The notes under the pieces are model-generated. The model saw only the letters and a list, made by a program, of their open reading frames with translations, did no database searches and was not told the DNA's origin. Below are positions 35,208-46,100 of a DNA stretch of 64,000 nt, piece after piece (position 1 is the first letter of the stretch; every line of letters starts with the position of its first letter). The DNA is from Parasponia andersonii (taxonomy: Eukaryota; Streptophyta; Magnoliopsida; Rosales; Cannabaceae), in the NCBI GenBank assembly GCA_002914805.1, contig JXTB01000030.1, forward strand, positions 1,059,032-1,123,031. The letters are read 5' to 3'. A program made the position numbers and the translations under genes.

Positions 35208-36762
35208 CTCTGCCAAGTTGTAACCAAACTCTGTACATTGTGAAAAATAGTGGATATAAGCGTTCTTTTTATTTTTATTTTTTTAGGTTTTTTTTTATAC
35301 TGAATTACTATAAAAATCCTATGTGTTCATATTATTTTACTCATTTGATCCATATTTCTACTTATAATCTCACAGAACTCGTCGTTTGTCCATAATAAAA
35401 TTCAAATAGTAATAATTAATATATAAATGAGAAATGAGTAAAAAATATATAATATAGAGATTTTATAGTTAAGCAATCAAATATTACATCAAATCAAATT
35501 TTTACAATAATTTTTTTCCTTCCATTTTTCAATGATTTTTACCCCTCATATATGTTTTTCCCTTTTGCAAATTTGTAGAGGACATATTGCGAAGAGAGTA
35601 ACAATGTCGCAAAAAAAAGTTATTGACAGAGAGAAGAGAACTTTGTTTTGAGAAAGAAGAGATATGATGTTTACAAAAGAAGTAAAAATGACGCTTCAAT
35701 ACTCCAAAAGAAAAGGTGTGAAAAAGAGATTTTTTTTTTTTAAGAAAACAAGCATGTAAAATAGAGTTTCCCAAAAGTAAAATTTGTTTGAACTAAATTA
35801 ATTTTCCTTTTAACATGTTCTTTAGAAAAAAGATACTTAGACAATACAAAAGGAAAAAAAAAAAAACCAAGTATATATAACGAAGGATATTTAATTTTTA
35901 AAGTATAATGTTTAGTTTCTCACTTTTATAATGCTACCTAAAATGGTATATGATTTGTATTATACAAAATACAAATGAGGAATATCATTCAACCTTTCAT
36001 GGTAAGTTTCAATTGAAGAGCATCATGTTAAGTGATATTAGAAAAGTGTTAAAAAAGTGGAATCCCTAGCATTATTCGTCTGTTTTTTAAATATGATTGT
36101 AGCAAAAGAAATAGGCTGTTTTTGGGCCTTATAATTGGGACTTTGAGCAAAAACTCATTTTATCTAGTGCTGAAGGCGTGGAGCCAGTACTGCAGATATC
36201 AAGAGTAGTTTTTTCGTTTTTTCAACTAGGTACGAGGTATTTTTTTTATTGGGAGTGTATTTTTCCTTATCAATCAGTAACTAAAAATAATGTTATTATG
36301 GGCATAGCCTAATTTGTTACCACACTCCAACTTTGCAGTATCTCTCCTCTGGTATTTATATTTACGTTTCAAGAGCTCTTAGCAAAATAGTCAAAAGGTT
36401 TAGAAAAATATATTAGTGGATGCACTTACTAATGTAAAAATCCCTTCTAACCGATATAGAAACTGATATACCCAATATAAATGGTAAAGAGTTAATTATA
36501 TTAATGGCTCGTCAATTATAGGTATTAACTTATATCATTCTGTCTCGAACTTTTAACTTACACACTGACTAACCAAATTGTTCAATTGTTACAAAAATAA
36601 TTTTTTTACTACAAATTATTATAATCATGTAAAGCATATATCAAACATTGTCTAGTTCTAAGAGTCGGAGTCTCTTCCTATTCCATAATTATCAAACCAT
36701 AATATTGTGTAATTTGTACATAATTCACTTTTGTTAAAAAAATTGAATAGTTCGACGAAAAG

Positions 36763-37035
36763 GTATTACTGCAACAATTACAAAATTCTTAATTCTCTAT
36801 TGTATAAGTTGAAAATTTTTAGTCTTTTCTAATACTTAGTTATTAAACTACGTGTTTTGTAAATGATTCATCTATTTTAAAAAATAGTTTCTGATATAAA
36901 AGACTATTACTATAATAATTGTATAATTTTAGAGAATCTATTATGTAAATTAAAATTTAAGAACTAAAATAATAAATTATTACATAATTTAGGAAAATTT
37001 ACTGTATAAGTTAAAATTTAAGAGCTACATCGGAG
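36763..37035. repeat. Degenerate ~90-bp tandem repeat, about three copies
   Basis: A loose unit, 'attactNcaataattNtataatttaggaaa' followed by 'tNtataagttaaaatttaagagct', recurs near 36763-36830, 36905-36970 and 36980-37030. It has no coding capacity. Confidence 0.45.
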
Positions 37036-37417
37036 CAATATGTATAATTCATGAGTTGTTAAAATAATTAATTCTTAAGAAAAGGCTAACTGTGCTATAC
37101 AATATACACCAAGTGTAAAAACTGATGCACGCCTATAAAAAAAAGGGGAAAAAAAAAATCTAACTGATACAAGTACACTTTTAATAATTAGTTGTATAAA
37201 GGGCATTTACTAAAGGGAGGCGTAAAAAAGGGCCGCGTCCTCTAGTTGCGCAACATGTTTCCAACCTCCATCCCAAGTCCCAACTTTTAAATAAATAAAT
37301 TGATTCAAGCAAGGGGAAAAAAACACACACACACAAATGGATTTTTCTTCAACGTAAAACAAGCATAACAAAAATGCGGTGGTAGAATTGGACCTGTATT
37401 CTTGACTATAGAGGTTA

Positions 37418-38961
37418 ATGGGACGCAAGGATAATCAATCTCCCCAAGTTTGAAGGCGCCAGGATAATCAATCTCCCCAAGTTTGAAGGCGAAGGCTCCT
37501 TGCCCATTTTTTTTTGAAATGGCTACTTTCATTTTCTTATATAATTTAATTCAATTTCTATTTTAATTTGAAAACGAAACGGTGTGCAGGTGGGACAACT
37601 CAGATTCTGGTGGAGTTCTTGGAGGTAGCAATCACTTCAGTTGTTTTCCTCAAAGGAGTTTATCCTTTAGGTTTGATTTTTATTTTACTTTGCACCCATT
37701 TTGTATGTTTGGTTGCCAAGAAAATTTTTGGTTCTTCTTTCGCTGAGAACTTTGGACAAGACTGAATATTGGGTCGAATTGAGTTAAGTTTGAGATTAGT
37801 TTGCTTTTTAAAATTGAAAAAGTGTTATTGGGTTTTGGTTGAAGGTGCTTTTGAAAGGAGGAGATATATGAATTTGGTAATTCATAGGGCTTGCCACCCT
37901 CAGTTTAAAGATTATATCCATTCTGCTGTTTGGAGACTTCTTCCTTTTATCAAAAAGGTTTTATCTTCCATATCCTTTCGTTTTTTTTGATTTTTTATTT
38001 TCCTGTTATGGGAGAATTAGTATGCATTTGTTACTGTTAGAGATGCTGTGAAACTGAAGAAATTATAGGTATAGTCAACATGACGTATAATTTAGCTTCA
38101 GTTTATAACTATGATTATTACTTTATTGTATGGTCGACAGTTGATTAGAGTGTAATTTGTTTTCCTACTGTGCTATGCACGGTTAGAGATGTTAAGTTGA
38201 TGACTGTTTTTTGTTTGTAGGAAATAGGAAATAGAAGATTTGAACCTTAACCAGCATAGCATTATTTGGCAAACGGGGAAACAATTGTACTCTAATCAAT
38301 GGTAGACCATAAAAAAAGCCACTAGCATTCTCGAGCATTTGGTACCTTGACAACATCTCTTTAACAGACCAATTCTTACAGTTCTCTTTTTCCTTTTTGT
38401 TTTTCACTCCTAACCTGCATCTCACCGCAGATTTGATTTCCTCTGCTGATATGTTCCTCATCTGCATATGCATATATTTAACTCAATTCTTTCAATAGAT
38501 GGTAAATATATGCATTTCATAAGACTTCTGACACTATATGTACCTTTTGACACCTATACGTACTAGTAGCTAGTCTATCAGGTTGCTCATTGTGAGGGTT
38601 TGTTTGCTTTTTAACACCAGACTCTATATTTACCTAGCTTATGCTTTCTGTCAAACTTTTTACTTTTCGATCATCTTGTCTTTTACTTGGTCGAGCATTA
38701 TTCAGATGTTGGGTTTTCATGCTTTCCCTTATTCTTTTGTGGATAAGTGAGTTGAAATGGGGTGTGTGCGTAGATTACAGGTGGGAGATAACTGCTTATT
38801 TTCGATCCCTTCCTGAGGTGAGTGCATGTAAAGACGCAGAGTTATGGATCCCAACAGACAAAAAGCAGTGGGAGCAACCCTCATTGATAACTCCAATTAA
38901 GTCGATGAGCAGTGAACCTCTATGTATTCAGTTGTACTTGGACTTATTCATTCTCCTTTAA
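37418..38961 (+). pseudogene. REV7/MAD2B-like locus A (HORMA protein), incomplete
   Basis: Recognisable exons: exon 1 at 37418-37448 (MGRKDNQSPQ), exon 2 at 37590-37670 (QILVEFLEVAITSVVFLKG), exon 3 at 37845-37957 (AFERRRYMNLVIHRACHP, DYIHSAVWRLLPFIKK) and a terminal exon at 38774-38961 (YRWEITAYFRSLPE, AELWIPTDKKQWEQPSLITP, IKSMSSEPLCIQLYL). Exon 1 lacks a GT donor after CCCCAAG because a 32-bp tandem duplication (37427-37490) follows. The exons coding GLVERV...LPRD are absent from the 816 bp between exon 3 and the last exon, and a direct 3-to-last splice would shift frame. The last frame ends in an alien LDLFILL where family members continue differently. REV7 works in translesion synthesis with REV3 and REV1. 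This copy looks non-functional unless it is misassembled. Confidence 0.8.
37427..37490. repeat. 32-bp tandem duplication over the REV7-like exon 1
   Basis: The unit with 'aggataatcaatctcccc' and 'aagtttgaaggcg' occurs twice in direct succession, removing the normal exon 1 donor context seen in locus B (CCCCAAG|GTTCGT). Confidence 0.8.
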
Positions 38962-39010
38962 CTTATTCATTCTCATCAACTACCTTTAACTTATTCATTC
39001 TCCTTATCCA
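38944..39010. repeat. 'aacttattcattctcctt' repeats at the REV7/MULE boundary
   Basis: Three imperfect copies of 'taacttattcattctcc' lie between the REV7 locus A terminal exon and the 3' limit of the MULE relic. They supply the unusual last codons of the REV7-like exon. Confidence 0.6.
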
Positions 39011-41209
39011 TTCATCATTTGTTTGTTGCCCTGACAGCTGTCCATAACATTTGTTTTAACAGTAAACCTGGATATTGTTTCTTAAAGTTAGCATGTAAAT
39101 ACCTAATACAAAATCTAATTTCAGCACTTCTAAAATAGGTCTCCAGAACTGTTTCTAGCCCTTTCTATCTGTCACTTATTATTGTATATCTTTCCAGATT
39201 ATCTATCTCCAAATCTTCTTTAATAATTAGAGAAACCACTTCCATGTCTTTGTGTTCTCCTTCTCCACTATTACATATGCAATATGGAATATATAATTAT
39301 CTCTATTAGTGCTCACTGCAGTCAACAATATCTATTTGCAATATCCTTTCAAAAAAACATTAATCTAAGCCAATTAAGGGCCTGCATCTGAGCTTAAACC
39401 CTTCCTTGCATGCCTTCAAATATATATGGACCCTCTCGAATAACCTTTTGTCATTAACCAACTTTGTCTTCAAAAGGGTTGTACTACAAGGTTTATAGCC
39501 AAGATCTATTTGTAGTAATCCTCTAGAACAGTATACTGCTCCATAACAGACCCCTCTACCATAGTAATTACTTTGCCCTTAGCCCTATAAAATTCCCAAG
39601 GTGAGACCTTTAAGAATTTGGTAGCTGCAGTCATCTCATGGAAAGTCTTATAAGACATAGTAGAGTTAACTTTGAGCTGCTCAAGGAAGTACTTGACCAA
39701 CCATGTGTTGTCCATGTTCTTTCTATTGAAAACTAGCCCACAATCATGCTCATCCTTTAAAGTATTCGCTCTAAATATCTTATTGTCAACCATATTGATA
39801 TGCGCATACAAAACCCAATAGCATTGTTTTGCTTTGCATTTAACTTTATCTTTTCTGAGGTGTTCTGTTCATATATGTACTCTTTGTCTACAAAAATAAA
39901 GTACTCCTTGGTAGCTGTTCTAATGAGGTCTATTGATGCAAACTCCATTCTCAAAGTGAATTTAAAATTCTCATATCTAGTATTGGCGTTGAACTGCTTA
40001 CTCTTCCTGATTGTATCATTACGACCATCACTTTCACTTAAGCTTTATAGATCATGGTCAGATTCAATCCTACCTTTACTACCAACATTATTTTCTTCAT
40101 ATAACTGAGTAACTAATCCCCACTAACTAATTAGATTAGGCTGATGATCCAAACTCCTTTCCCCCTAATCATACTGAGTATATTCCTTCTGAATAAAATC
40201 AAACTCTTATTCTCTAGTTACATTTTCAGCCTTTTGGTTTTCATTGTCTTCATTTTCTACAGGTTCATTCACTAGATCTTCATTCTCTGCAGTTCATTCA
40301 TTGGAGCTTCATACTCTACAGGTTCATTTTGAGTGTAGTTTTTACTTCCACCTGCTAATAAATCCTTAACAATAGGATCATAGTCATATACATCCTCAAA
40401 TACTCCCTCATATTGGCATTGTTGTGTGGTGTCTGGGAAATAAGGTAGGCTTGGTATGTATAGATCAGAATTGGTAGGAGCATTTGGAGGTTATGGTAGA
40501 ATATTATTTGGTTCAGTTGCTAGTTATAGGGAGGATTGTGGTCTTGAATAATTTGGTAGTTATGGTGGAATATGATTCGTTTCATTTTGCTAGTTGTGGG
40601 GTGGATTGTTGTCTTGTCTTAATTGATGGTTATGGGGAAGATCTATGGGGTTCTTGTCTATGCTCATCTGTTCGTGTAGTATTATCTTCCTGTGTATCAA
40701 TTTCTGTTTCAGGTCCAAGGTTAGTATATGAGTGCCGACTTTGGGATTGTGATGTAACCACTTTCAACCCTTGAATGTCTACATCCTCAGCTAGTTCTTC
40801 AATAATGCATCTCTTTAAGGGTTCAGGTCCTGGATGATGTTTAATTGCATTATTGTCTTCCCTCTATTCCAATCTCATTACCTTCTTAGGCATCACCAAG
40901 AATACTTCTACCTCCCTATACTTACACCTCACTAATTCTTCCATCATTCCCATAAACTTCCTTATAACTTTTTAACATTTTTCTATATTTTAATGCCTTA
41001 TCCTTTGGCTTCCACAAAAACCTAAATGATATCATGTAATTCAAATGCAAAGCCATATTTTCTGAACTGAATTTTCTAAAGTATGCCATGTCGCAATTAT
41101 CAAATAGTGCAACACTTCCTCCCTCGTACCTTTTGTTCCCATAAGGTACGAAGAAATCTCCACCATAATGTAGTTTGATTATGAATAATATAGAAGACTT
41201 GTCTGTCAA
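38995..41209 (-). mobile_element. Mutator-like element (MULE) transposase relic
   Basis: On the minus strand from 41209 comes an N-terminal PB1-like domain (IKLHYGGDFFVPYG, RYEGGSVALFDNCD), then FLVMPKKVMRLE near 40880 and an acidic linker. Next is the DBD-like region HDCGLVFNRKNMDNTWLVKY...EGSVMEQYTVLEDY (39811-39506), then FERVHIYLKACKEGF and CRPLIGLD (about 39470-39365). DDE-region pieces follow: IAYVIVEKENTKTWKWFL (about 39275), ISDR.KGL and RFCIRYLHANFKKQYPGLLL (about 39120-39020). These match MULE transposases in order. Frame breaks and stops occur from about 39365 on. The sequence stops near 38995, before the remainder of the catalytic domain and the SWIM zinc finger. I could not find terminal inverted repeats. 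It lies between two REV7-like loci. Confidence 0.8.
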
Positions 41210-41960
41210 ATTTAAAAATAATTATTGTTAACTACTAAATACCCACTAAATAATAAATTAAGCAATAAAATAAACTCACTGGCTAATAGTAAACCAGATT
41301 GCCATGAACCCACCCTCATCAAAGTAAATGTTGACCCTCATAACAGTAAAAAAAGAAATAATAGTCCCTCAAAAAGACAACAAAACAGACTCCGTGCACA
41401 TAGATTCCAAACCCAAAAACACAGTATCTTTCGTCAACTATAAAAATAGAAAATCCTTCACAATGTCAGTTACAACCCTAAAAATACAAAAGCTCCAAGT
41501 TCGAATAACACTCACCCAATCGATTTACGTACAAAAAAAAATTTGGAAAAAAGTGTAATAAGAATCCCATAATCAATAGAAAAATACTTACCAAGTTTAT
41601 TTTGATGCCCAACCTTCTCCGCGAGAATTTGTCAAGATTTTAGCAATTTATAATCGTCAATGGTAGATTATGGACAAAAACTAGTCGGAACAAAAAAAAG
41701 ACAAGAAATGAGACAATGAATTTCTGGGTATTTTAACCTTTTTAGCCTCTATTTTTAACGGACTTCTTACTCTAATTTCATTTTCGTATTTTTATATAAT
41801 AATTTTTTAAATGACTTTTAATAACGTAAAATCAATTTTCCCTGCGTATAATTTGGGGTTTCTTTCGGGGTACTCCTCTCTATGTATGCTCAGCAAGCAC
41901 AATCTAAAATACCGCACTCGGCAAAACTAAAGCTCTATTCTCGAGCGTAGTGTCTAAAGG
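41210..41960. other. Flank between MULE relic and REV7 locus B
   Basis: Possible MULE 5' region and REV7 promoter. AT-rich, with no coding sequence I can support. Confidence 0.3.
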
Positions 41961-41962
41961 AT

Positions 41963-42472
41963 ATGGACCGTGCCAAACATAACCAATCTCCCCAAGGTTC
42001 GTTTTCTTAACCCATTTTCTATTTCCATTTTTCTGAATTGGGTAGTTCCATTTTCATGCCTAACAGAATCTAATTTAATTCAGTCTTAATTTGAAAGCGC
42101 AGGTGGGACAGCTCGGATTCTGGTGGAACTTTTAGAGGTAGCAATCACTTCAATTGTTTTTCTCAAAGGAGTTTATCCTTCAGGTTTGAATTATATTCAC
42201 ATACACCCATTTTGTATGTTTGGTTACCAAGAAAATATTTCATCCTCTTTTCCTTAACCGAGTACTATGGACAAAACTGAATGTTGGGTCGAAATGGGTT
42301 AAGTTTGAGATTATATTGCTTTTTTAAATTGGGAAAGTGTTATTGGGTTTTGGTTGAAGGTGCTTTTGAAAGGAGGAGGTATATGAATTTGGTAGTTCAC
42401 AGGGCTCGCCACCCTCAGCTTAGAGATTATATCCACACTGCTGTTAGGGGACTTCTTCCTTTTATCAAAAAG
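41963..42472 (+). pseudogene. REV7/MAD2B-like locus B, 5' exons only
   Basis: Three well-formed exons: 41963-41996 (MDRAKHNQSPQ), 42103-42183 (ARILVELLEVAITSIVFLKG) and 42360-42472 (AFERRRYMNLVVHRARHP, DYIHTAVRGLLPFIKK). Exons 2 and 3 are 81 and 113 bp, exactly as in locus A, and all borders follow GT-AG. After exon 3 the sequence (42540-42930) continues to match the intron of locus A (38240-38620), showing a tandem segmental duplication, but no later exon follows before the MADS gene. The N-terminus is better preserved than in locus A. Unless later exons lie elsewhere, the product would be the first 76 codons of a HORMA protein. Confidence 0.8.
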
Positions 42473-43763
42473 GTCGGTCTGTTGTTTTTTATTTTGCTTT
42501 ATTTAATTATTATTTTCTGCCCTTACCATCCATGGTTATAGATGCTATGAAGTTGAACTTAAATTATGAAGTTTATTGTTATTTGAACCTTAACCAGCAT
42601 ACCACTAATTTGGCACACTAGGAAAACAAGCTGTAGTCAAATCAATTGTAGACCATAAAGCAGCCACGAGTGCTTCTGTTGCCTTGTATTCTCGGTCATT
42701 TGGCACTTTACGTCTCTTCAACAAACCCAATTCCTAGAAAACTCATTTTTTCACTCCTAACCTACATCTCACCACGATTGGATTTCCTATGATGAGTGTG
42801 TTTCTCATCTGCATGTACATACACTTGAATCACATCTTTCAACAGATGGTAGACAAAAGCATTTCGTCTGTACCGTGCCATACCTTTTCACACCATATAC
42901 AAGTCTATCAGGTTGCTCATGTTAAGGTTTTCTTGCTCTGAATGTACAATATCTTAGCAATTGTGCTTAAAGTTATAGAGGATCACCAAAAGATGAGTAA
43001 ATTGGTAATTTGTTTGTATTGCAAGAGGCAATGATTTTATTTAATGGAACCAAAATTTGAAGTATTCTTTCAGTGGCATCGGCCCTATATACCTGAATGT
43101 CGGCCTTAACAGTAGAATAACTTACTTTATATCACTTGATAATGCAAATAGAAGCTTACTACAGCAAATTTTGGATTTTAACCTGTGTGATCAATATGCG
43201 ATTCATGAGTGCTCCCCAATTTTCTTTTGAGATATCTAGATTGGTACTTTGGAACATAACTACTTTTTAGTTTAGTAGTTCAAGTCTAGTTATATATATA
43301 ACTAATAACAATGTCCTTGATAGAATATGGCGTAATACAAATATAGTGATAAATCAACGACGCATATGGACCCACACCCACCACAGTAAATGGTCCAAAA
43401 TTATGAGACGAGTGTAGCAAAGTACATGCAAATCCTTATAGTCATGATAAAAGTAAACTTAACGAAATAGTAGAAAATTTAGAAGAAAAAAACTGAATTT
43501 CAATTTCATAACCAAAATTGTTACATAGAAAATATTTAAAAACAAATTTTCTACAGTGTAAAGATGCAGAGAATCCAAGATCACCGAATCGATCCACCAT
43601 CCTCCGACGTCAGAACACGAAATCAGCAACTACACCAAATTAAAGCTCCTCCGAATCCAATGGAATGAATTGTAGCCAAAGAAAGGTCAAAGTCAAAGAA
43701 ATATACAGCCCTCGAAACCCTAATCCGATTGTTAAGTTAAATACAGCCATCGAAAAGGTCAAT
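42473..43763. other. Duplicated intron segment, then intergenic
   Basis: 42540-42930 is the partner of 38240-38620 (shared 'gaaccttaaccagcat', 'tcactcctaacct', 'catctcacc', 'gtctatcaggttgctcat'). 42930-43760 shows no gene. Confidence 0.6.
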
Positions 43764-44261
43764 CTAACTAGGTAGCACAGAAGAATCATCAACGTTGTCG
43801 TTAGGAGGCAGTGAATCATGATTAAAGTCACCAGAAAGCAGCAGAGAGTTAGCGAAGCTCCAGTCCAAGGCCATGGCGGCCCTCTCCCTCATCTCCTCCA
43901 ACTTCTCCTTCACAGCCACTAAATCCTCCACATCCACCTCCTCAACCCCAAAATCCAGTAGATACCTCAACCAGTCCTCGTTTGCGCCACCACCGCTCGA
44001 ACTCTCCGCCGAAGCCGGAGAAGAAGAGGTGCTGGCGGCGAGTGAGAATTCGGGGGTGATGAATTGATCAACGAAAGAGGGAGAAGAGGAGTGGAAGTAG
44101 GGACGGCCTGACTCCGACAAGACGAGAACGGCGATTTGAGCGCCAGTAAGAGCAGAAAGCACATGTGCTTTCTTGAAGAGGCCGCTTCTCCTCTTAGAAA
44201 AGCAAACCAGCCGATTTTCTTTCTTTGAAATCTTCTCAATGTTAATTCTTCTTTTCACCAT
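43764..44261 (-). CDS. Type I (M-alpha-like) MADS-box transcription factor, AGL61/62 group
   Basis: An intronless frame of 165 residues. The MADS domain occupies residues 1 to about 60: MVKRRINIEKISKKENRLVC, FSKRRSGLFKKAHVLSALTG and AQIAVLVLSESGRPYFHSS. A low-complexity Ser/Ala stretch and a short coiled-coil-like segment (VEDLVAVKEKLEEMRERAAM) follow. No keratin-like K domain is present, which with the single exon fits type I MADS proteins; the FSKRRSGLFKKA core and short length fit the AGL62 relatives. Such proteins act in female gametophyte and endosperm development in Arabidopsis. At 165 residues it is shorter than most of the family (about 200-300), but it ends at a normal stop. The start codon is the only ATG before the MADS domain. 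Confidence 0.9.
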   Translation of the reverse strand: MVKRRINIEKISKKENRLVCFSKRRSGLFKKAHVLSALTGAQIAVLVLSESGRPYFHSSSPSFVDQFITPEFSLAASTSSSPASAESSSGGGANEDWLRYLLDFGVEEVDVEDLVAVKEKLEEMRERAAMALDWSFANSLLLSGDFNHDSLPPNDNVDDSSVLPS

Positions 44262-44454
44262 CTCTGACTCTTGCCCTCTGAGTTAGCTTAGGTTTAGTTA
44301 GGAGGTTGAGAGGAAGAAAGTAAGAAAGTTAGCTTAGGTTTGATTTTTCTTGTAAAGAAAAGCATATAGAAACGCACAAAATATTATCTGAGTTTGAAAC
44401 AAAAGTAAGTGTAAACTGCCAAAAAAAAAAAAGAAATTACACCTAATACGTAAT

Positions 44455-44935
44455 TTGAATAATTTGTTAATTTGAATACTCAAATTTGAACTCTATAAAA
44501 TTATATATTGAGATTAAAAAATTTTAAAACTTAATATTTTAAGTTTTTAACTAATGAAAAAATAAAATTTTATAAAATTAAAAAAAATAATGAAGATTAA
44601 TTTATCAAAGAAATTATATTAAAATTTAGATATTTTATCATTTAAATCCTGAATTTTGGATTTTATAAAATAATATTTTAATATAAAATATTTCTAAAAT
44701 TAAATACTCTGAATTGATTTTTTAAATAATTTTAACTTATAAAAAAATAATATTTATAAAATTAAGAAGAATAATAATGATTAATTCAATTTTAATGAAC
44801 GATATTATTGTTTTTCCGATACTAAAATTAGTCAAAAAATATTAATTTTTAAAAATTATTTTATAAAATCTAAATTTTAAGATTTAAATTGCAGAACATC
44901 CAAATTTTAGGGCATTATTTTGCAATTCACCCTTA
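44455..44935. mobile_element. MITE copy 2, with a second partial left arm
   Basis: The right arm (about 44850-44933, 'aatctaaattttaagatttaaattgcagaacatccaa', then 'ttttgcaattcaccct') matches the right arm of the 6.4-kb MITE. Two left-arm-like segments precede it (about 44455-44600 and 44625-44760), suggesting an insertion or partial duplication of the same family. Confidence 0.6.
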
Positions 44936-45740
44936 AAAAGCCAATGTTTCTCGCTCACTATCTTCTCATTCACTATTTTCTCATCTCAAGCTCAGTCACT
45001 GAGTTTCCTTGTAAAGGAAAGCGTGCTATTGAATTTCAATTTCAGACCACAAGTTATTTCGGGGTTTCAAAGCTCAGTCATGGAGTTTCTTTAGTCTTTA
45101 GTTTCAGCAAATATTTATATAAAATTTCTCAAATAATTTTAGGGAGAAATGGTCGCTTCAGCACCTTATAGATCTCCGAAAACCATCTTCTGCTAAGTGA
45201 AAATGAATGTTGCACATGCAATTTTCCAAATATTGTTCTTATCATTTTGACTAAAAGGAAATTATCGTATTTGTGGAAAAAAGAAAGATAAAACCCACCT
45301 GATAGGGAATTAATCTCAATAAATATTAAATATGAAAAAAGAAAAGAGAAATCACAAATTACTCGGTCACAAAATATATCTATAGCATCCTTTTCTGCTC
45401 TTATCATTTTTTATTTATCAATTTTAAGTTTTGTTTTTTGGGAAGCTATGTAATTCTTCTGAGTGAGGGAGAAATAAAAGGCGAACATGTATTAACCGGT
45501 GAACTGGCGAAGTTTTGTAGCTTTTTCAAGGCTAATTAATAAAGTCTTAAGTCCGAATAAGCATGCTTTTTTCTTTTTTCCATTTTTTTTTTTACCAAAT
45601 CAAGACAATGCGTGGGGCCGAGTATAGTAGAGCCACATAGGCTCGGGTTAAAAATTCTACCGTGCTAATTAGCAATTTTTCTTTGTTCTATTGAAGAAAA
45701 TGATACGCCACTTCTTATTTATTTATTTATGTTATTATAT
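44936..45740. other. Intergenic, nothing recognised
   Basis: Contains two similar 'tttcatctcaagctcagtcact/caaagctcagtcatgg' phrases near 44985 and 45070. No gene is supported. Confidence 0.3.
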
Positions 45741-45754
45741 TTTGAACTGAAAAA

Positions 45755-46100
45755 AAAAATCCCAAATTAGGTGTTTTATAACTTAAATTTTAATATTTGA
45801 ACTCTATAAGATAATATTCTAAAATTAAGATTTTCTGAAAATTAATGCTTTTTAACCAATTTCGCTAACAAAAATATACTAATATTCTCTATTAAAACTG
45901 GATTAGTTATTTTTGTTCTCCTTAATTTTAAGTATATTATTGTCTTTTATCACTTAAAGTTATTCAAAAAATCAATTTATAATATTAATTTTTTGAAATT
46001 TTTAATCTCATGATATTATTTTGTAAGGTCCAAACCTCATAGTCTAAATTATACAATACCCAAACTTTGAGGTATTGTTTTGCAATTTTTCTTATATTTT
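45755..46100. mobile_element. MITE copy 3 (same family as 6398-6752)
   Basis: Left arm 'gaactctataagataatattctaaaattaag' and 'ttctgaaaattaatg'; right arm 'aatattaattttttgaaatttttaatc' and 'caaactttgaggtattg', then 'ttttgcaattttt'. Same arm order and loop as copy 1. Confidence 0.65.

Noticed and set aside
38192-38473. 93-codon minus-strand frame inside the REV7 locus A intron
   Set aside because: The duplicated copy at 42.6-42.8 kb does not keep the frame open, so it is not under coding constraint.
39800-40774. Plus-strand frames (39800-40108 and 40484-40774)
   Set aside because: They are antisense to the Mutator-like transposase relic, which explains the region.
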